Positions 37,582 through 47,015 are shown, counted from the stretch's first letter. The stretch is DNA of 64,000 nucleotides from Nostoc sp. HK-01 (GCA_003990705.1 AP018318.1:2235501-2299500); one strand, 5' to 3'. Notes: generated by a model from the letters alone, not told the origin. Made by a program: numbers and translations.

Positions 37582-38316
37582 ATGACTAATATTTTCATTA
37601 TTTCTCCTGAAGATATATTGTATCAAATGAAGCTTTCTTGTCAGCTTCCCGATATGATTGAAGCGATCGCTACTCGAAAGATTATTACTGATGCTGCTGA
37701 TCAAGCAGGGATAAAAATTCAGCCCGGAGAGCTTCAACAGGCAGCCGATAATATGCGGTTACTAAAAAAACTTGTCAAAGCTAAAGATACTGAAATATGG
37801 CTAGAAAAACATTATCTTTCTCTCAATGAGTTTAAAGAAGTAGTAGAAATTTCTCTACTTTCGGCAAAGTTAGCTCATCATCTCTTAGCAGAGCAAGTCG
37901 AACCTTTCTTTTTTACACATCAACTTGATTATGTTAAATCTATCACTTATGAAGTTGTTTTAGATGACGAAGACTTAGCTTGGCAGCTATTTTATGCAGT
38001 CCAAGAAAATAAAATATCTTTCCCAGATATTGCTCAACAATACATAAAAGAACCTGAATTACGCCGTGTTGGTGGATATTGTGGGATACGATGCCGTGGC
38101 GATTTTATTCCAGAGATTGCAGCGTATGTTTTTACTGCCCATCCACCAAAGATTATCAAGCCAATTCTCACACAAAAAGGAGTTCATCTAATTTGGGTTG
38201 AAGAAATTATTCAGCCTCATTTAGATGAAGTACTGCGCTGTAAAATACTCAGGGATTTGTTTGCTGCTTGGCTACAGCAACAACTTGAGGAAATTAAACT
38301 TGTGGTGCGGATTTAG
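37582..38316 (+). CDS. Parvulin-type peptidyl-prolyl isomerase, cytoplasmic (PpiC/SurA-like)
   Basis: A 244-residue protein with no signal peptide. The N-terminal helical part (LSCQLPDMIEAIATRKIITDAADQAGIKI, KDTEIWLEKHYLSLNEFKEVVE) resembles the SurA/PrsA chaperone region. Residues about 125-215 are a PpiC domain (ISFPDIAQQYIKEPELRRVG, GDFIPEIAAYVFTAHPPKII, QKGVHLIWVEEI). Cyanobacterial proteins of this build often lie beside peptidase-domain ABC exporters and HlyD genes for Gly-Gly peptides. Here they could act on the peptide at 34882, but the transporter is not nearby. Confidence 0.78.
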   Translation: MTNIFIISPEDILYQMKLSCQLPDMIEAIATRKIITDAADQAGIKIQPGELQQAADNMRLLKKLVKAKDTEIWLEKHYLSLNEFKEVVEISLLSAKLAHHLLAEQVEPFFFTHQLDYVKSITYEVVLDDEDLAWQLFYAVQENKISFPDIAQQYIKEPELRRVGGYCGIRCRGDFIPEIAAYVFTAHPPKIIKPILTQKGVHLIWVEEIIQPHLDEVLRCKILRDLFAAWLQQQLEEIKLVVRI

Positions 38317-38327
38317 TCTACATAAAA

Positions 38328-38365
38328 AACCTGTAATAACATAGGATCGTGCGTTATTACAGGTT
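38328..38365. terminator. Terminator between the parvulin gene and lysS
   Basis: Perfect 13-bp arms AACCTGTAATAAC (38328-38340) and GTTATTACAGGTT (38353-38365) with a 12-nt loop lie between two convergent genes. An A run on the left (read as T on the lysS strand) favours the lysS direction; lysS ends 26 bp away. Confidence 0.8.
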
Positions 38366-38390
38366 ATTCTCTGAATAAATTGCGTTTTTT

Positions 38391-39917
38391 TTAACTTGCT
38401 GATTCTGGGGATGCTTCTGATTTTTCTGGCTTGAGTAAGGGGAAAGCAATAACATCTCGAATACTGGCAGAATCAGTTAATAACATTACTAACCGATCAA
38501 TCCCAATACCTAGACCGCCTGTAGGTGGCATTCCATATTCCAACGCTGTGAGAAAATCTTCATCTACGCCTTGGGCTTCTAAATCACCAGCGGCTTTACG
38601 GGCGGCTTGGTCTTCTAGACGTTCTCTTTGGTCGATGGGGTCTGTTAATTCTGAGAAGCTGTTGGCGGTTTCGCGTCCCACTATAAATAACTCAAATCTT
38701 TCTACCAAACCAGGTTGAGAACGGTGCGGTTTTGCCAGTGGTGAAATTTCTACAGGATAGTCAATGACAAAGGTAGGTTGAATTAAATTTGCTTCTACCT
38801 TTTCTTCAAAGGCTAAATTCAGTACTTTACCGATGGTTTGGGCTTCATCTACACCTGGAATTCCTGCATTTTTAGCTGCGGCTTTGGCTTCTTCCAAGGT
38901 TGAAAAAGCATTAAAGTCTAAGCCTGTGCTTTCTTTGACAACATCGTGCATTGTTACCCGTCGCCAAGGTGGTGTTAAATCTACAGTTTCGCCTTGGTAG
39001 GTGATTTGCAATGTGCCGAGAACTTCTTGGGCGACGGTGGTAATAATACCTTCCGTCAATGCCATCATATCGTTGTAGTCGGCGTAGGCTTGGTAAAGTT
39101 CGATTGTGGTAAATTCAGGGTTATGGCGGGTGGAAATTCCTTCGTTGCGGAAAATCCGTCCCATTTCAAACACTTTTTCAAAACCACCGACAATCAACCG
39201 CTTGAGATGGAGTTCTGTGGCAATTCGCAGATACAATTCCATTTCTAGGGTGTTGTGGTAAGTAATGAAGGGACGTGCATCTGCACCCCCAGCTTCACTT
39301 TGCAAAACTGGCGTTTCAATTTCGAGAAAATCTCGCTGTTCTAAATAGCGGCGAATACCTGCGGTAATTTGGGCGCGACGGCGAAAAGTTTGCCGGACTT
39401 CGGGGTTAACAATCAAGTCAACGTAGCGCTGACGATAGCGTTTAGCAATATCAGTTAATCCATGCCACTTGTCGGGTAGAGGCAGTAGGGATTTTGTGAG
39501 GATGGTGTATTGTTTGACGTAGACTGATAACTCGCCCTTTTCAGTCCGTTTAATCGTGCCTTTAACGCCTAGAATATCTCCTGCATCTGTGAGTTGCTTG
39601 AGGTGATTGAAAGCATCAGCATCAATCTCTGCCATGCTTTCTTGGATGCGATTTTTCTCCAGATAAAGCTGTATGTTGCCAGTTTCGTCTTGCAAGGTGA
39701 AGAATGCCAACTTACCAAAAACACGCCGCGCCATAATGCGACCGGCGATCGCAACTTCTAAATCGACTTCTTCGCCACTGGCTAAATCAGCAAATTTTTC
39801 TTGCAATTGGGCGGCGTGATGGCTAGATTCCCAACGATAGGAGTATGGATTACCCCCTAACTGCTTAATCTGGTCTACTTTTTCCAGCCTGGCGGCACGG
39901 ATATCTTCTTCCGACAT
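38391..39917 (-). CDS. lysS: Lysyl-tRNA synthetase (class II)
   Basis: A 508-residue class IIb synthetase. The OB-fold anticodon-binding domain includes [30 protein letters not shown]. The catalytic core carries motif 1 ([21 protein letters not shown]), motif 2 ([30 protein letters not shown]) and motif 3 ([14 protein letters not shown]). It charges tRNA-Lys with lysine in the cytoplasm. Length fits the family. It is a single gene ending at a bidirectional terminator. A 21-bp tandem repeat array begins 56 bp before its start. Confidence 0.96.
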   Translation of the reverse strand: MSEEDIRAARLEKVDQIKQLGGNPYSYRWESSHHAAQLQEKFADLASGEEVDLEVAIAGRIMARRVFGKLAFFTLQDETGNIQLYLEKNRIQESMAEIDADAFNHLKQLTDAGDILGVKGTIKRTEKGELSVYVKQYTILTKSLLPLPDKWHGLTDIAKRYRQRYVDLIVNPEVRQTFRRRAQITAGIRRYLEQRDFLEIETPVLQSEAGGADARPFITYHNTLEMELYLRIATELHLKRLIVGGFEKVFEMGRIFRNEGISTRHNPEFTTIELYQAYADYNDMMALTEGIITTVAQEVLGTLQITYQGETVDLTPPWRRVTMHDVVKESTGLDFNAFSTLEEAKAAAKNAGIPGVDEAQTIGKVLNLAFEEKVEANLIQPTFVIDYPVEISPLAKPHRSQPGLVERFELFIVGRETANSFSELTDPIDQRERLEDQAARKAAGDLEAQGVDEDFLTALEYGMPPTGGLGIGIDRLVMLLTDSASIRDVIAFPLLKPEKSEASPESAS

Positions 39918-39973
39918 GGTAACGAACTCTCAGAGGGCAAGATTAATTATAGATGCTGCGCTCAAGTGGGCGC

Positions 39974-40120
39974 GAACACCAAATTCTAAGTTTCAAGCAT
40001 AAAATTTCGAGTTCTAAGCACAAATTTTCGAGTTTTGAACACCAACTTCCGAGTTTTGAACACCAACTTCCGAGTTCCAAGCACGAAGTTTCGAGTTTTG
40101 AACACCAACTTCCGAGTTCA
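39974..40120. repeat. Seven tandem 21-bp repeats upstream of lysS
   Basis: Seven exact-length units run from 39974 to 40120, with consensus near gaacaccaacttccgagtttt. Units 4, 5 and 7 differ only at the last two bases; units 1, 2, 3 and 6 are more diverged (aagcacgaagtttcgag). Both strands stay open in some frames, giving heptad-like peptides (SFEHQLP / NSEVGVQ), but no start signal or conservation argues for a gene. Confidence 0.85.
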
Positions 40121-40305
40121 TCACTACAACATCCACCTGTAAATCCTTAATCGGTTTAGGTACCAGCAGTCTTTGGAAATCAAAAGGGAGATATGCGATA
40201 TTTGAGGGGAAGCGATCGCCTGCCCAATCCAGAGAGCGATCGCTTTTTATTGATGCAGCTATTAACACAACTATAAAACTACAAATTAGTGGTCAAAGAC
40301 AACAT

Positions 40306-40731
40306 CTATTCTTGTCCTAATTGTAGAGAATACCGAGATAAAATGGTCTTCGTTTTTAAGTGATATAACTGCATCACAGCTTTGATCATACTTTGCTGAT
40401 CGGGATGTAAATCTAAACCCTCTATGGCTTGATAAATATTATGACCCGCCTGCAATTGTTCTTTCAGTTTTTCACGTTGGAATGAACTTAAGATAGTACT
40501 AATTTCTTTGTTGCGGCGTTGACGTAAACCTTGGAGTTGTTGACGTTCTTGGGGAGTAAAATCAGTTTCCGAATATGCTAAGTTGATTGCAGCTTTGTAA
40601 GTTTGGGCAGAAATCACACTAGAATTAGCATGAATTTGTAGAGGCGTAGCTAAAGCAATCCCAGGCATAAATATGCCAAGGAAAAGAATATTAGCTAACA
40701 AAAATAGCCATTTAGGAAATTTAATTACCAT
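40306..40731 (-). CDS. Periplasmic Spy/CpxP-like small helical protein
   Basis: A 141-residue protein with a signal peptide (FPKWLFLLANILFLGIFMPG, ALA before residue 30) and a helical mature part: YSETDFTPQERQQLQGLRQRRNKE, ILSSFQREKLKEQLQAGHNI, LDLHPDQQSMIKAVMQLYHLK. The [FL]-T-x-x-Q-x-x-Q-L pattern resembles LTxxQ repeats of Spy/CpxP periplasmic chaperones. Cyanobacteria have many such proteins, linked to metal or envelope stress; function here is inferred. Confidence 0.65.
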   Translation of the reverse strand: MVIKFPKWLFLLANILFLGIFMPGIALATPLQIHANSSVISAQTYKAAINLAYSETDFTPQERQQLQGLRQRRNKEISTILSSFQREKLKEQLQAGHNIYQAIEGLDLHPDQQSMIKAVMQLYHLKTKTILSRYSLQLGQE

Positions 40732-41141
40732 GTTGAGAAATGCCTAAACGAAATTTCATGCTCAGACTTAGTTAGGCAAGATTCAAACCAAAGTTTTGAA
40801 TCTTGGATGTTGAACATTCACAAACAGATGGTAGCTTAGATGATTTTGCAGCCTATGTCCAGAAGGCATAACAGCAGAATGCAGAAGATAAGTTTTTGCT
40901 GAATATTTATCTCTACCAAGCACCCCTAAAAAGTATTATCGGAGATAAAGGAATCTTAAAAAATAAATCACGCTACAGAAAATTTATATTTAGATCAGCA
41001 GGTAAAAATCCTCTACTGAAAAAATGATCATTTGAGGATAAAAACTAATAAGATAATGTTATGTATGTTACGAACAATATCATTAATTGTAAATAAAAAT
41101 AAATTATTTGAGGATGGGCATAATCATACCCACCCTCAAAG
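40732..41141. other. Intergenic region, 410 bp
   Basis: AT-rich, between two genes on the reverse strand. Apart from the hairpin at 41109-41138 (terminator of the M48 gene) no RNA gene, repeat or clear promoter was recognised. Confidence 0.5.
41109..41138 (-). terminator. Terminator of the M48 protease gene
   Basis: On the gene strand TGAGGGTGGG pairs with CCCATCCTCA (one mismatch, 10-nt loop) and is followed by a T-rich stretch. It begins 4 bp after the stop codon. Confidence 0.7.
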
Positions 41142-42104
41142 CTACTGAGACCTTTTCATTCTGTTAATTTCTTGTTGTAATTCTTCAATTTGCCGCCGCA
41201 AATTTTCTGCTTCACTTGCGGAAGTTTCTGATGCAACATTTACTGCACCTTCGGCTGGCGATCGCTGATAGTTTCCTCGGCGAATTTGCTGATATTCTTC
41301 TGATACTGCCCACTCCCTTAAATAATGTATACGCTCTACAGCAAAGGGATGGCTTAACATCATGCCCTGAGCGCCATTGTAGATCAAGAACTTATATATT
41401 TGATTCAGTCCATCTTCATCCAGTGCTTGATAATTTTCTGATTGGTGGATAAATTCTTGTAAACTACATTCATGGGCATATTTGCTACTTCCACCCGATA
41501 CCTTCATCATCGAAGACATCACAGGATTTATGTCATCAATTACTAACAAGGCGGCGCGATCTGCTGTCAGTTCAGCTTTTCGCCGCCATTCAAAAAAGGC
41601 ATAAATTAAGGCTTGGGTAACGAAATTACCAATGCCAAAGGTCAATTCACCTAGGGCAGAAGCAGCACTCATCGCCCACATCGCCATTTGAATTAAAATA
41701 GTATGACCACATTTAATATGTCCCAGTTCATGGGCTAACACCGCCCTAATTTCGACTTCCTCCAGTAAGTCTAGTATGCCTGTATTGATAACAATGTAAG
41801 GATTTTCTTGCCCCAAAGCATAGCTATTTGCTTGGGGATTTTGTGAGACAAACAGTGCAGGTTCTGGGTAAACATCCAAATCCCGCACACATTCCCGAAA
41901 TATCTGGTAAATAGTGGAATATTGTCGCGGCCCTACTTGGATGGTGTTACCCATTAGATAGACTAACTGCGGGCGTTCGTAGACAAACTCCATGAATTTA
42001 CGGGCAATTAACTCAAACCCTGGTAAATTTCGTAAAGCTTGTTCAGCTTGGCGGTCAAGTGGATGCCTGAACGCATCGCTAGAAATTCCTGTGTAAGTTG
42101 GCAT
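41142..42104 (-). CDS. M48 family zinc metalloprotease
   Basis: A 320-residue peptidase. The zinc motif is HELGH in VLAHELGHIKCGHTI (about residue 131), with the third ligand Glu in RRKAELTADRAALL. A hydrophobic segment after HExxH (MAMWAMSAASALGELTFGIG) may touch the membrane. The C-terminal 40 residues form a coiled coil (ENLRRQIEELQQEINRMK). It resembles HtpX/Ste24-like M48B proteins without the N-terminal membrane helices, so it may work at the membrane surface on damaged proteins. It is divergent from the DinG-like gene. Confidence 0.88.
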   Translation of the reverse strand: MPTYTGISSDAFRHPLDRQAEQALRNLPGFELIARKFMEFVYERPQLVYLMGNTIQVGPRQYSTIYQIFRECVRDLDVYPEPALFVSQNPQANSYALGQENPYIVINTGILDLLEEVEIRAVLAHELGHIKCGHTILIQMAMWAMSAASALGELTFGIGNFVTQALIYAFFEWRRKAELTADRAALLVIDDINPVMSSMMKVSGGSSKYAHECSLQEFIHQSENYQALDEDGLNQIYKFLIYNGAQGMMLSHPFAVERIHYLREWAVSEEYQQIRRGNYQRSPAEGAVNVASETSASEAENLRRQIEELQQEINRMKRSQ

Positions 42105-42112
42105 AATTTAAT

Positions 42113-42161
42113 CAGTGAACAGTGAACAGTGAACAGTTATCAGTCTAATAACTGATAACTG
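42113..42161. repeat. Tandem CAGTGAA heptamers and adjacent palindrome
   Basis: Three CAGTGAA units from 42113 are followed by a perfect inverted repeat CAGTTATCAG (42134-42143) / CTGATAACTG (42152-42161). It lies in the divergent region between the M48 and DinG-like genes and is a typical Nostoc STRR. Confidence 0.75.
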
Positions 42162-42218
42162 AATAATAGAAATGGGGCTAATGGAAGTAAAAATCACTTT
42201 GTATGGGATTAAAAGCGT

Positions 42219-43775
42219 GTGATTGAGGCAGAAGTTCATTTGTCACTACATAACTTCCTGCGATCGCAGGCGGGGTTCCCTTCCTGGCCTCATCATTTGA
42301 CGATGGCAAGGTTGGTAGCCCGCGCCTTGCGTCTAGGACGTAGTGCTTTAATTCAAGTTGGGGCGGCTTGTGGCTATCAAGGGCGATATCGCACTAGTTT
42401 TGTCGCATCAGCATTGATGTGGCAAGGCCCTGTTACTATTGTTGCTCCAGAAACTGTGCAACAACGTCTGTTGCAAGTAGAAATTCCCCGCTTACAACAG
42501 TGGTTACAAGTTCAAAAGCCAATCAGAACAGGTAACGCTTGGCCTAATTCTGGGTTTCAAGGACTACTCCTAACTTCTCCAGAAGCTTGGTTAAAAGGAC
42601 AGTTAACATCTTCTGAAACTTTTCCCCCAGGTATTCCCACAATTATTGATGGTGTAGATGATTTAGAAGATTGGGTACGTCATCAACTAATTCAAGATGT
42701 GCAACCTCAAGACTGGGAAGAACTTATACTGGCTTGTCCTCACCAAGTTGAAGCAATTCGTTCTGCTAGAACACAACTCACAAAAGAAGTCTTCCAGCAC
42801 CCAGCTAATCCTTATGAGTGTTATCTCATCTCCCAGCCAGAAGCAGAAATTATTCATGGTCTTTTTGCTCAATTAGACTTAGAGGTTATTCCTCATGTTT
42901 GGCAAAATTTCTGGCAGCAATTTCAATACATTCATGAAAATACTCCTCTAAATCAGCCACCACATCTTTTTTGGACTACTATTGCGCGTCGCCAAGGTTT
43001 ATTTTCTTTGCATTACGCCCCGATTGAATTAGCTGGAATACTGTCCCCGATTTGGGAACGACAGCCAGTGGTTTTAATTGGTAGTGCATTAGAACCAGAA
43101 ACGGAAGCGCCTGTATTTCGTCAGCGTTTGGGTTTGGATGATGTCACTTGTCTGAGGTTCTCTTCAGATAGTCAAGCTCAAGCGATTCAATTATATGTAC
43201 CCCATCAGTTACCTTTACCGAATACACCAGAATTTCAGCCAGCCTTTATTCACAAAGTTCGCACCTTACTTTGTTTAAGTGCGACAGCGCCAGGATTAAC
43301 AGTTGTTTTGGTAGGAGATGTCCCACTCAAGGCGCAAGTCGGTGCAATTTTGGCTTCAGAGTTTGGTACACGGGTACAAGTAGAAAAAACTTGTTTAGAT
43401 GAAAACGGTATTTTAATTAGTGGTTGGGAATATTGGCGAGAACATCAACATGTTTTACCTGCGCCACATCTATTAATTATTGCGACTTTACCTCTACCGT
43501 CTTTAGAAAATCCCCTAGTGGCTGGAAGGGTAGCTCACTACAAGCGATCGCATCAAGATTGGTTTCGGGTATACTTACTCCCGGCAGCTTTAAATGAACT
43601 ACAACGCGCGATCGCCCCTGTACGCGAAAATCAAGGTGTAGTAGCATTGCTCGACAGTCGAGTTATTAACCGTAGCTATGGTTCCCAAATCCTCGCAGCA
43701 CTTAGCCCTCTAGCACGCATTAACTATCTTGACCCTAGTTTATTCGCCAACCCCGATGAAGAAGATTCGGCTTAA
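42219..43775 (+). CDS. DinG/Rad3-like protein with degenerate helicase motifs
   Basis: A 518-residue protein from a GTG start at 42219. The C-terminal third follows the DinG/XPD helicase C2 domain: LLIIATLPLPSLENPLVAGR, FRVYLLPAALNELQRAIAPV, VVALLDSRVINRSYGSQILA. The motor motifs are lost: the Walker A position reads QVGAACGYQGRYRTS with no GKT, the DEAH box reads IIDGVDDLEDW, and motif VI reads QRAIAPVREN. The Fe-S cysteines are also not evident. It is thus likely not an active helicase but a DNA- or protein-binding derivative conserved in cyanobacteria. Large insertions fill the middle. Confidence 0.65.
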   Translation: MIEAEVHLSLHNFLRSQAGFPSWPHHLTMARLVARALRLGRSALIQVGAACGYQGRYRTSFVASALMWQGPVTIVAPETVQQRLLQVEIPRLQQWLQVQKPIRTGNAWPNSGFQGLLLTSPEAWLKGQLTSSETFPPGIPTIIDGVDDLEDWVRHQLIQDVQPQDWEELILACPHQVEAIRSARTQLTKEVFQHPANPYECYLISQPEAEIIHGLFAQLDLEVIPHVWQNFWQQFQYIHENTPLNQPPHLFWTTIARRQGLFSLHYAPIELAGILSPIWERQPVVLIGSALEPETEAPVFRQRLGLDDVTCLRFSSDSQAQAIQLYVPHQLPLPNTPEFQPAFIHKVRTLLCLSATAPGLTVVLVGDVPLKAQVGAILASEFGTRVQVEKTCLDENGILISGWEYWREHQHVLPAPHLLIIATLPLPSLENPLVAGRVAHYKRSHQDWFRVYLLPAALNELQRAIAPVRENQGVVALLDSRVINRSYGSQILAALSPLARINYLDPSLFANPDEEDSA

Positions 43776-43790
43776 ATGAGGAATATAGTA

Positions 43791-43824
43791 GAAGGCAGGA
43801 GGCAGGAGGCAGAAGGCAGAAGGT
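43791..43824. repeat. Tandem GGCAGRA heptamers
   Basis: Four to five copies of gcaggag/gcagaag in a row after the DinG-like gene. The same array recurs at 53561-53592. The remaining gap to 44050 holds two HIP1-like gcgatcgc sites and no gene. Confidence 0.75.
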
Positions 43825-44050
43825 AAGAGGAAAAGTCTTACTATTCCTAGCATTCAAGCTTTCAAACTGTCCTAACATATCTAAACTGCTGCTATAACTA
43901 TTTACATTTTGTCAACGGATAGCGATCGCATCTGACCAAACGCTATTATCAGCTTGTGCTTACATTTAGAACTTCATCAATTGGACTAGAGATGCGATCG
44001 CATCTCTGGGATAAGACACACAAACTAATTTGAATTTTGAATTGCTAATT

Positions 44051-44266
44051 ATGGGTGAAGCAAAACGTCGCAAAGAAACTCTGGGAGAAAAATACGGTCA
44101 AGATGAGCGCATATTATCTTGGGTTCCCATCACCAAACGCCAATCTGAATTATTTGTGGCTTGGACTACTCGCGGAGCCTGGATTGGGATTGTCGGTATG
44201 GTTGTCGCTTGGGTAACTATTCGTTTTATCGGCCCCGCTTTTGGTTGGTGGCAAATTGTAGGTTAA
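44051..44266 (+). CDS. DUF2839 family small membrane protein
   Basis: A 71-residue protein from the ATG at 44051; the longer frame from 44030 adds unlikely residues. The N-terminus MGEAKRRKETLGEKYGQDER and the PITKRQSELFVAWTTRGAW block are typical of the cyanobacterial/plastid-type DUF2839 family. One membrane helix follows (IGIVGMVVAWVTIRFIGPAF). Function unknown. A weak hairpin (gttgggtt/aacccaac, 44284-44309) follows the stop. Confidence 0.82.
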   Translation: MGEAKRRKETLGEKYGQDERILSWVPITKRQSELFVAWTTRGAWIGIVGMVVAWVTIRFIGPAFGWWQIVG

Positions 44267-44504
44267 TACAGTTCAGATACAAGGTTGGGTTGACGCAAGG
44301 AAACCCAACATTACTAATCTAATAAATAATTGTTTAAAAAATTAGTGCAAATTATTTAATAAATGAGCGTTGCTCTTAGATTTACATACTGTTGCAAGAG
44401 CAAGTGTTGAATATGGAAGTGCGATCGCTTTCACCTAGTTTTTAAAACAAAACATATTGACAGGGAACAGACAATAATATCTATTCCCTATTGTTTCTTA
44501 CGGT

Positions 44505-45044
44505 TTAGTCAATTCGCTTTTCTAAATATTGACCAATCATTAACTGTTCACCAGCGCGAGAGATAATTGTTTGTCTGGTGCGATATTTATTCCCAATTAA
44601 CTTTAATTCTTCCTCAAATACTGAGCCGTTGTACTCAGTTCGCAAACACAAAGTTTCTGAATTAGGAAAATGATACTCGGCGGTGATTGGTTTGGATGTG
44701 GCAAAACCGCGATCGCGGTACAAAATATTTCCTAATGCACCAAATAATGTCGAGCCTTGAGAATCTTGTCTATTTTTTAGTATATCAGTACTATTCCACA
44801 GTACTTCTGCACCACAGATTAAATTAACCGTCTCAGGTAAATTGTGCAATTGCGCCAACTTTTGCAACTCAGCACATCCTGTTTCTAAAAAGCGAATGGT
44901 GATCAGACTCACCATTTCTTTCGTTTCGCCCTCTGGCAGAGTATAGTAGCGTCTTTCTGAACGCCACTGACCGGCTGATTTTTGGAAAAATTCTGTAATT
45001 TCGGCTTCGTTAGCGGTTTGAGTCAGTCTTAGCGGTGATGTCAC
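44505..45044 (-). CDS. CpcS/CpeS-family phycobiliprotein lyase-like protein
   Basis: A 179-residue lipocalin-like protein. The family pattern is ITEFFQKSAGQWRSERRYYTLPEGE, VSLITIRFLETGCAELQKLA, GAEVLWNSTDI, GFATSKPITAEYHFPNSETLCLRTEYNGSVFEEEL and FIxxxYRTRQTII-like (NKYRTRQTIISRAGEQLMIG). Members attach phycocyanobilin to Cys-84 of phycobiliprotein subunits. Which subgroup (CpcS, CpcU, CpeS) cannot be settled by eye. It is alone on its strand. Confidence 0.82.
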   Translation of the reverse strand: MTSPLRLTQTANEAEITEFFQKSAGQWRSERRYYTLPEGETKEMVSLITIRFLETGCAELQKLAQLHNLPETVNLICGAEVLWNSTDILKNRQDSQGSTLFGALGNILYRDRGFATSKPITAEYHFPNSETLCLRTEYNGSVFEEELKLIGNKYRTRQTIISRAGEQLMIGQYLEKRID

Positions 45045-45548
45045 GCGTTATTGTCCTCGCCTATTCTAAAAATAGCGTTTGTACATATACTACATGGTGA
45101 CAAAAGACAATTACGGTTTAGATTTTTTAATATATCTCATAAATACTCAGACTTGCCGATTGCTTTTTTAGCAGCTTTGCTAGTATATATTAGGTATACT
45201 TAGTAAAACTAAATATCGTTATTTCACCAATGCTAATGCCAAAATTCAGGCATAAATTAGCGCCAAATTTGATTTGTTAAAATTCTCATGTCTACGCTTT
45301 ATGGTCAAGATATGAGTAAAACATGCCTTAGTCTTAATTCTATCGTAGATAAAATCGTTATAAATCTGCACTAGCAGACAGGATATTTTTTTGAAACTTT
45401 CATGTAGAAAAGGTAGTAAAAATTGACACAAGAAGATATATATCAACATTAATTTATCATCAATGCGTCTATCTAGAGACATATATACAGAATGGCTTGG
45501 GTGTAAAAGGCTGCTATTTTTGGAAAAATTTTTATATAAGCAAAATAA
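45045..45548. other. Divergent intergenic region, 504 bp
   Basis: AT-rich, between the phycobilin lyase gene and the efflux operon. An open frame on the reverse strand (45246-45590) overlaps the efflux gene start and has no family likeness. No repeat or RNA gene was recognised; promoters for both genes must lie here. Confidence 0.5.
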
Positions 45549-47015
45549 ATGATTTGCAACGGACAACCGCAAAAATCGATGAAACAGCAAACCTACATAC
45601 CTCCAATCCCAGTGATGAATAGCCAGTTAGATTTAATCGCCAAGATTGACACAGGGAAACCAACAAACAAAAGGATATTTCCCCAGGGACAAACAGGAAA
45701 ATTCATATCATTATTTGCTTGCTTATTAACTACAGGAGTACTTTCTGCTAGTTGTGCTTCTCTACCTAAAGAAGCAGCCGAAGCTCAATCGCAACGTGGT
45801 AGTAAAGAAAGTGGTAGTACAACACCTGTAGATGTAGCGATCGCCCGTACAGATACACTCGAAAAACAGCCAGAGTATACAGGTACAACAATTCCTTTCC
45901 GTACCGTATCACTGCGATCGCAAATAGAAGCGCGGCTATTATCTTTAAACGTAGATGTAGGTAGTATTGTCAAAAAAGGGCAAAACATCGGACAGTTAGA
46001 TGATACCTTGCTGATGACAGAATTAAAACAAGCCGAAGCCGAACTCGCAGCCCAAAAATCCGATGTAGCCAGAGCCGCAACCCAGGTAAGTAATGCGCGT
46101 GCAGAAGTGGAAAGACTGCGCTTACAGATGGTGCAAGCTCAAGCCGACTCTCAAAGACAACAGCAATTATACCAACAAGGTGCGATCGCCCAACAAACCG
46201 CCGAACAAGCACGCACTCAAGCCCAAACAGCCGCCCAAGCCTTGCGGGCTGCAACAGAGCAAGTCCGCACAGAACAACAAGCCGTCGCCGCTACCCAAGG
46301 TAGAGTTTTAGCGCAACAAGCAGTAGTCGCCCAAGCCAAAGAACGCCGTTCCTATTCCCGATTAATTTCCCCCATCAATGGTGTCGTTACCAGCAAAGTT
46401 ACAGAACCAGGTAATCTTTTGCAAGCAGGCGGCGAAGTTATACAAATTGGTGACTTCAGCCGAGTCAAAGTAGTTGTGCAAGTTTCGGAATTGGAACTAG
46501 CAAAAATTAAACTTGGACAATCTGTACAAGTACGCTTAGATGCCTTTCCCCAAAAAGCATTAACTGGCAGAGTTATACGCATATCTCCCACCGCCGATGC
46601 GACTGCTCGCCTGATACCAGTAGAAGTGGAAGTTCCCAACAGTAACAGCAATATTGGTAGCGGACTATTAGCCAGAGTTAATTTTGAAAATCAAACACAA
46701 CCGCAAGTTGTAGTCGCGCAAACCGCTATTCAAAAATCAGCAAAACAACCTTCTGGGTCTGAAACAGCAAATAATGATACAAATAGCACTGTATTTGTAG
46801 TTACAGATAACCAAGGCAAACCAACTGTAAAAGCACGTACCGTCACTTTGGGCAAAAAAGCTGATAGCAAAGTGGAGATTTTATCTGGTTTGCAACCAGG
46901 AGAGCGCTATGTAGTTCGCAGTGGTAGACCATTAAAAGATGGCAACCCGGTACGTCTTTCGATTCTTTCCGAAACAGGCGAATCAAATTCGACACCGCGC
47001 AGAACTAGAAATTAA
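45549..47015 (+). CDS. RND efflux periplasmic adaptor (membrane fusion protein)
   Basis: A 488-residue protein. The start is uncertain: ATGs at 45579 and 45615 are in frame. A membrane/lipoprotein-like segment (FISLFACLLTTGVLSASCAS) lies near residue 60. The MFP parts follow: biotinyl/lipoyl-like half (RSQIEARLLSLNVDVGSIVKKGQNIGQLD), a long coiled-coil hairpin rich in Ala and Gln (about 150-255), the second lipoyl half (YSRLISPINGVVTSKVTEPGNLLQAGG) and a beta-barrel (VKVVVQVSELELAKIKLGQS). It bridges the RND pump and an outer-membrane channel. The pump gene follows after 29 bp. Confidence 0.92.
   Translation: MICNGQPQKSMKQQTYIPPIPVMNSQLDLIAKIDTGKPTNKRIFPQGQTGKFISLFACLLTTGVLSASCASLPKEAAEAQSQRGSKESGSTTPVDVAIARTDTLEKQPEYTGTTIPFRTVSLRSQIEARLLSLNVDVGSIVKKGQNIGQLDDTLLMTELKQAEAELAAQKSDVARAATQVSNARAEVERLRLQMVQAQADSQRQQQLYQQGAIAQQTAEQARTQAQTAAQALRAATEQVRTEQQAVAATQGRVLAQQAVVAQAKERRSYSRLISPINGVVTSKVTEPGNLLQAGGEVIQIGDFSRVKVVVQVSELELAKIKLGQSVQVRLDAFPQKALTGRVIRISPTADATARLIPVEVEVPNSNSNIGSGLLARVNFENQTQPQVVVAQTAIQKSAKQPSGSETANNDTNSTVFVVTDNQGKPTVKARTVTLGKKADSKVEILSGLQPGERYVVRSGRPLKDGNPVRLSILSETGESNSTPRRTRN

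Noticed and set aside
39974-40120. CRISPR array
   Set aside because: The repeats are contiguous 21-mers with no spacers, and no cas genes are present anywhere in the window.
39953-40268. Open frames on both strands in the 21-bp repeat array
   Set aside because: A 21-bp period keeps frames open on both strands by arithmetic; no start signals and only repeated heptads.
45246-45590. 114-codon reverse frame before the efflux operon
   Set aside because: Overlaps the start of the adaptor gene, has no family likeness and a skewed composition.
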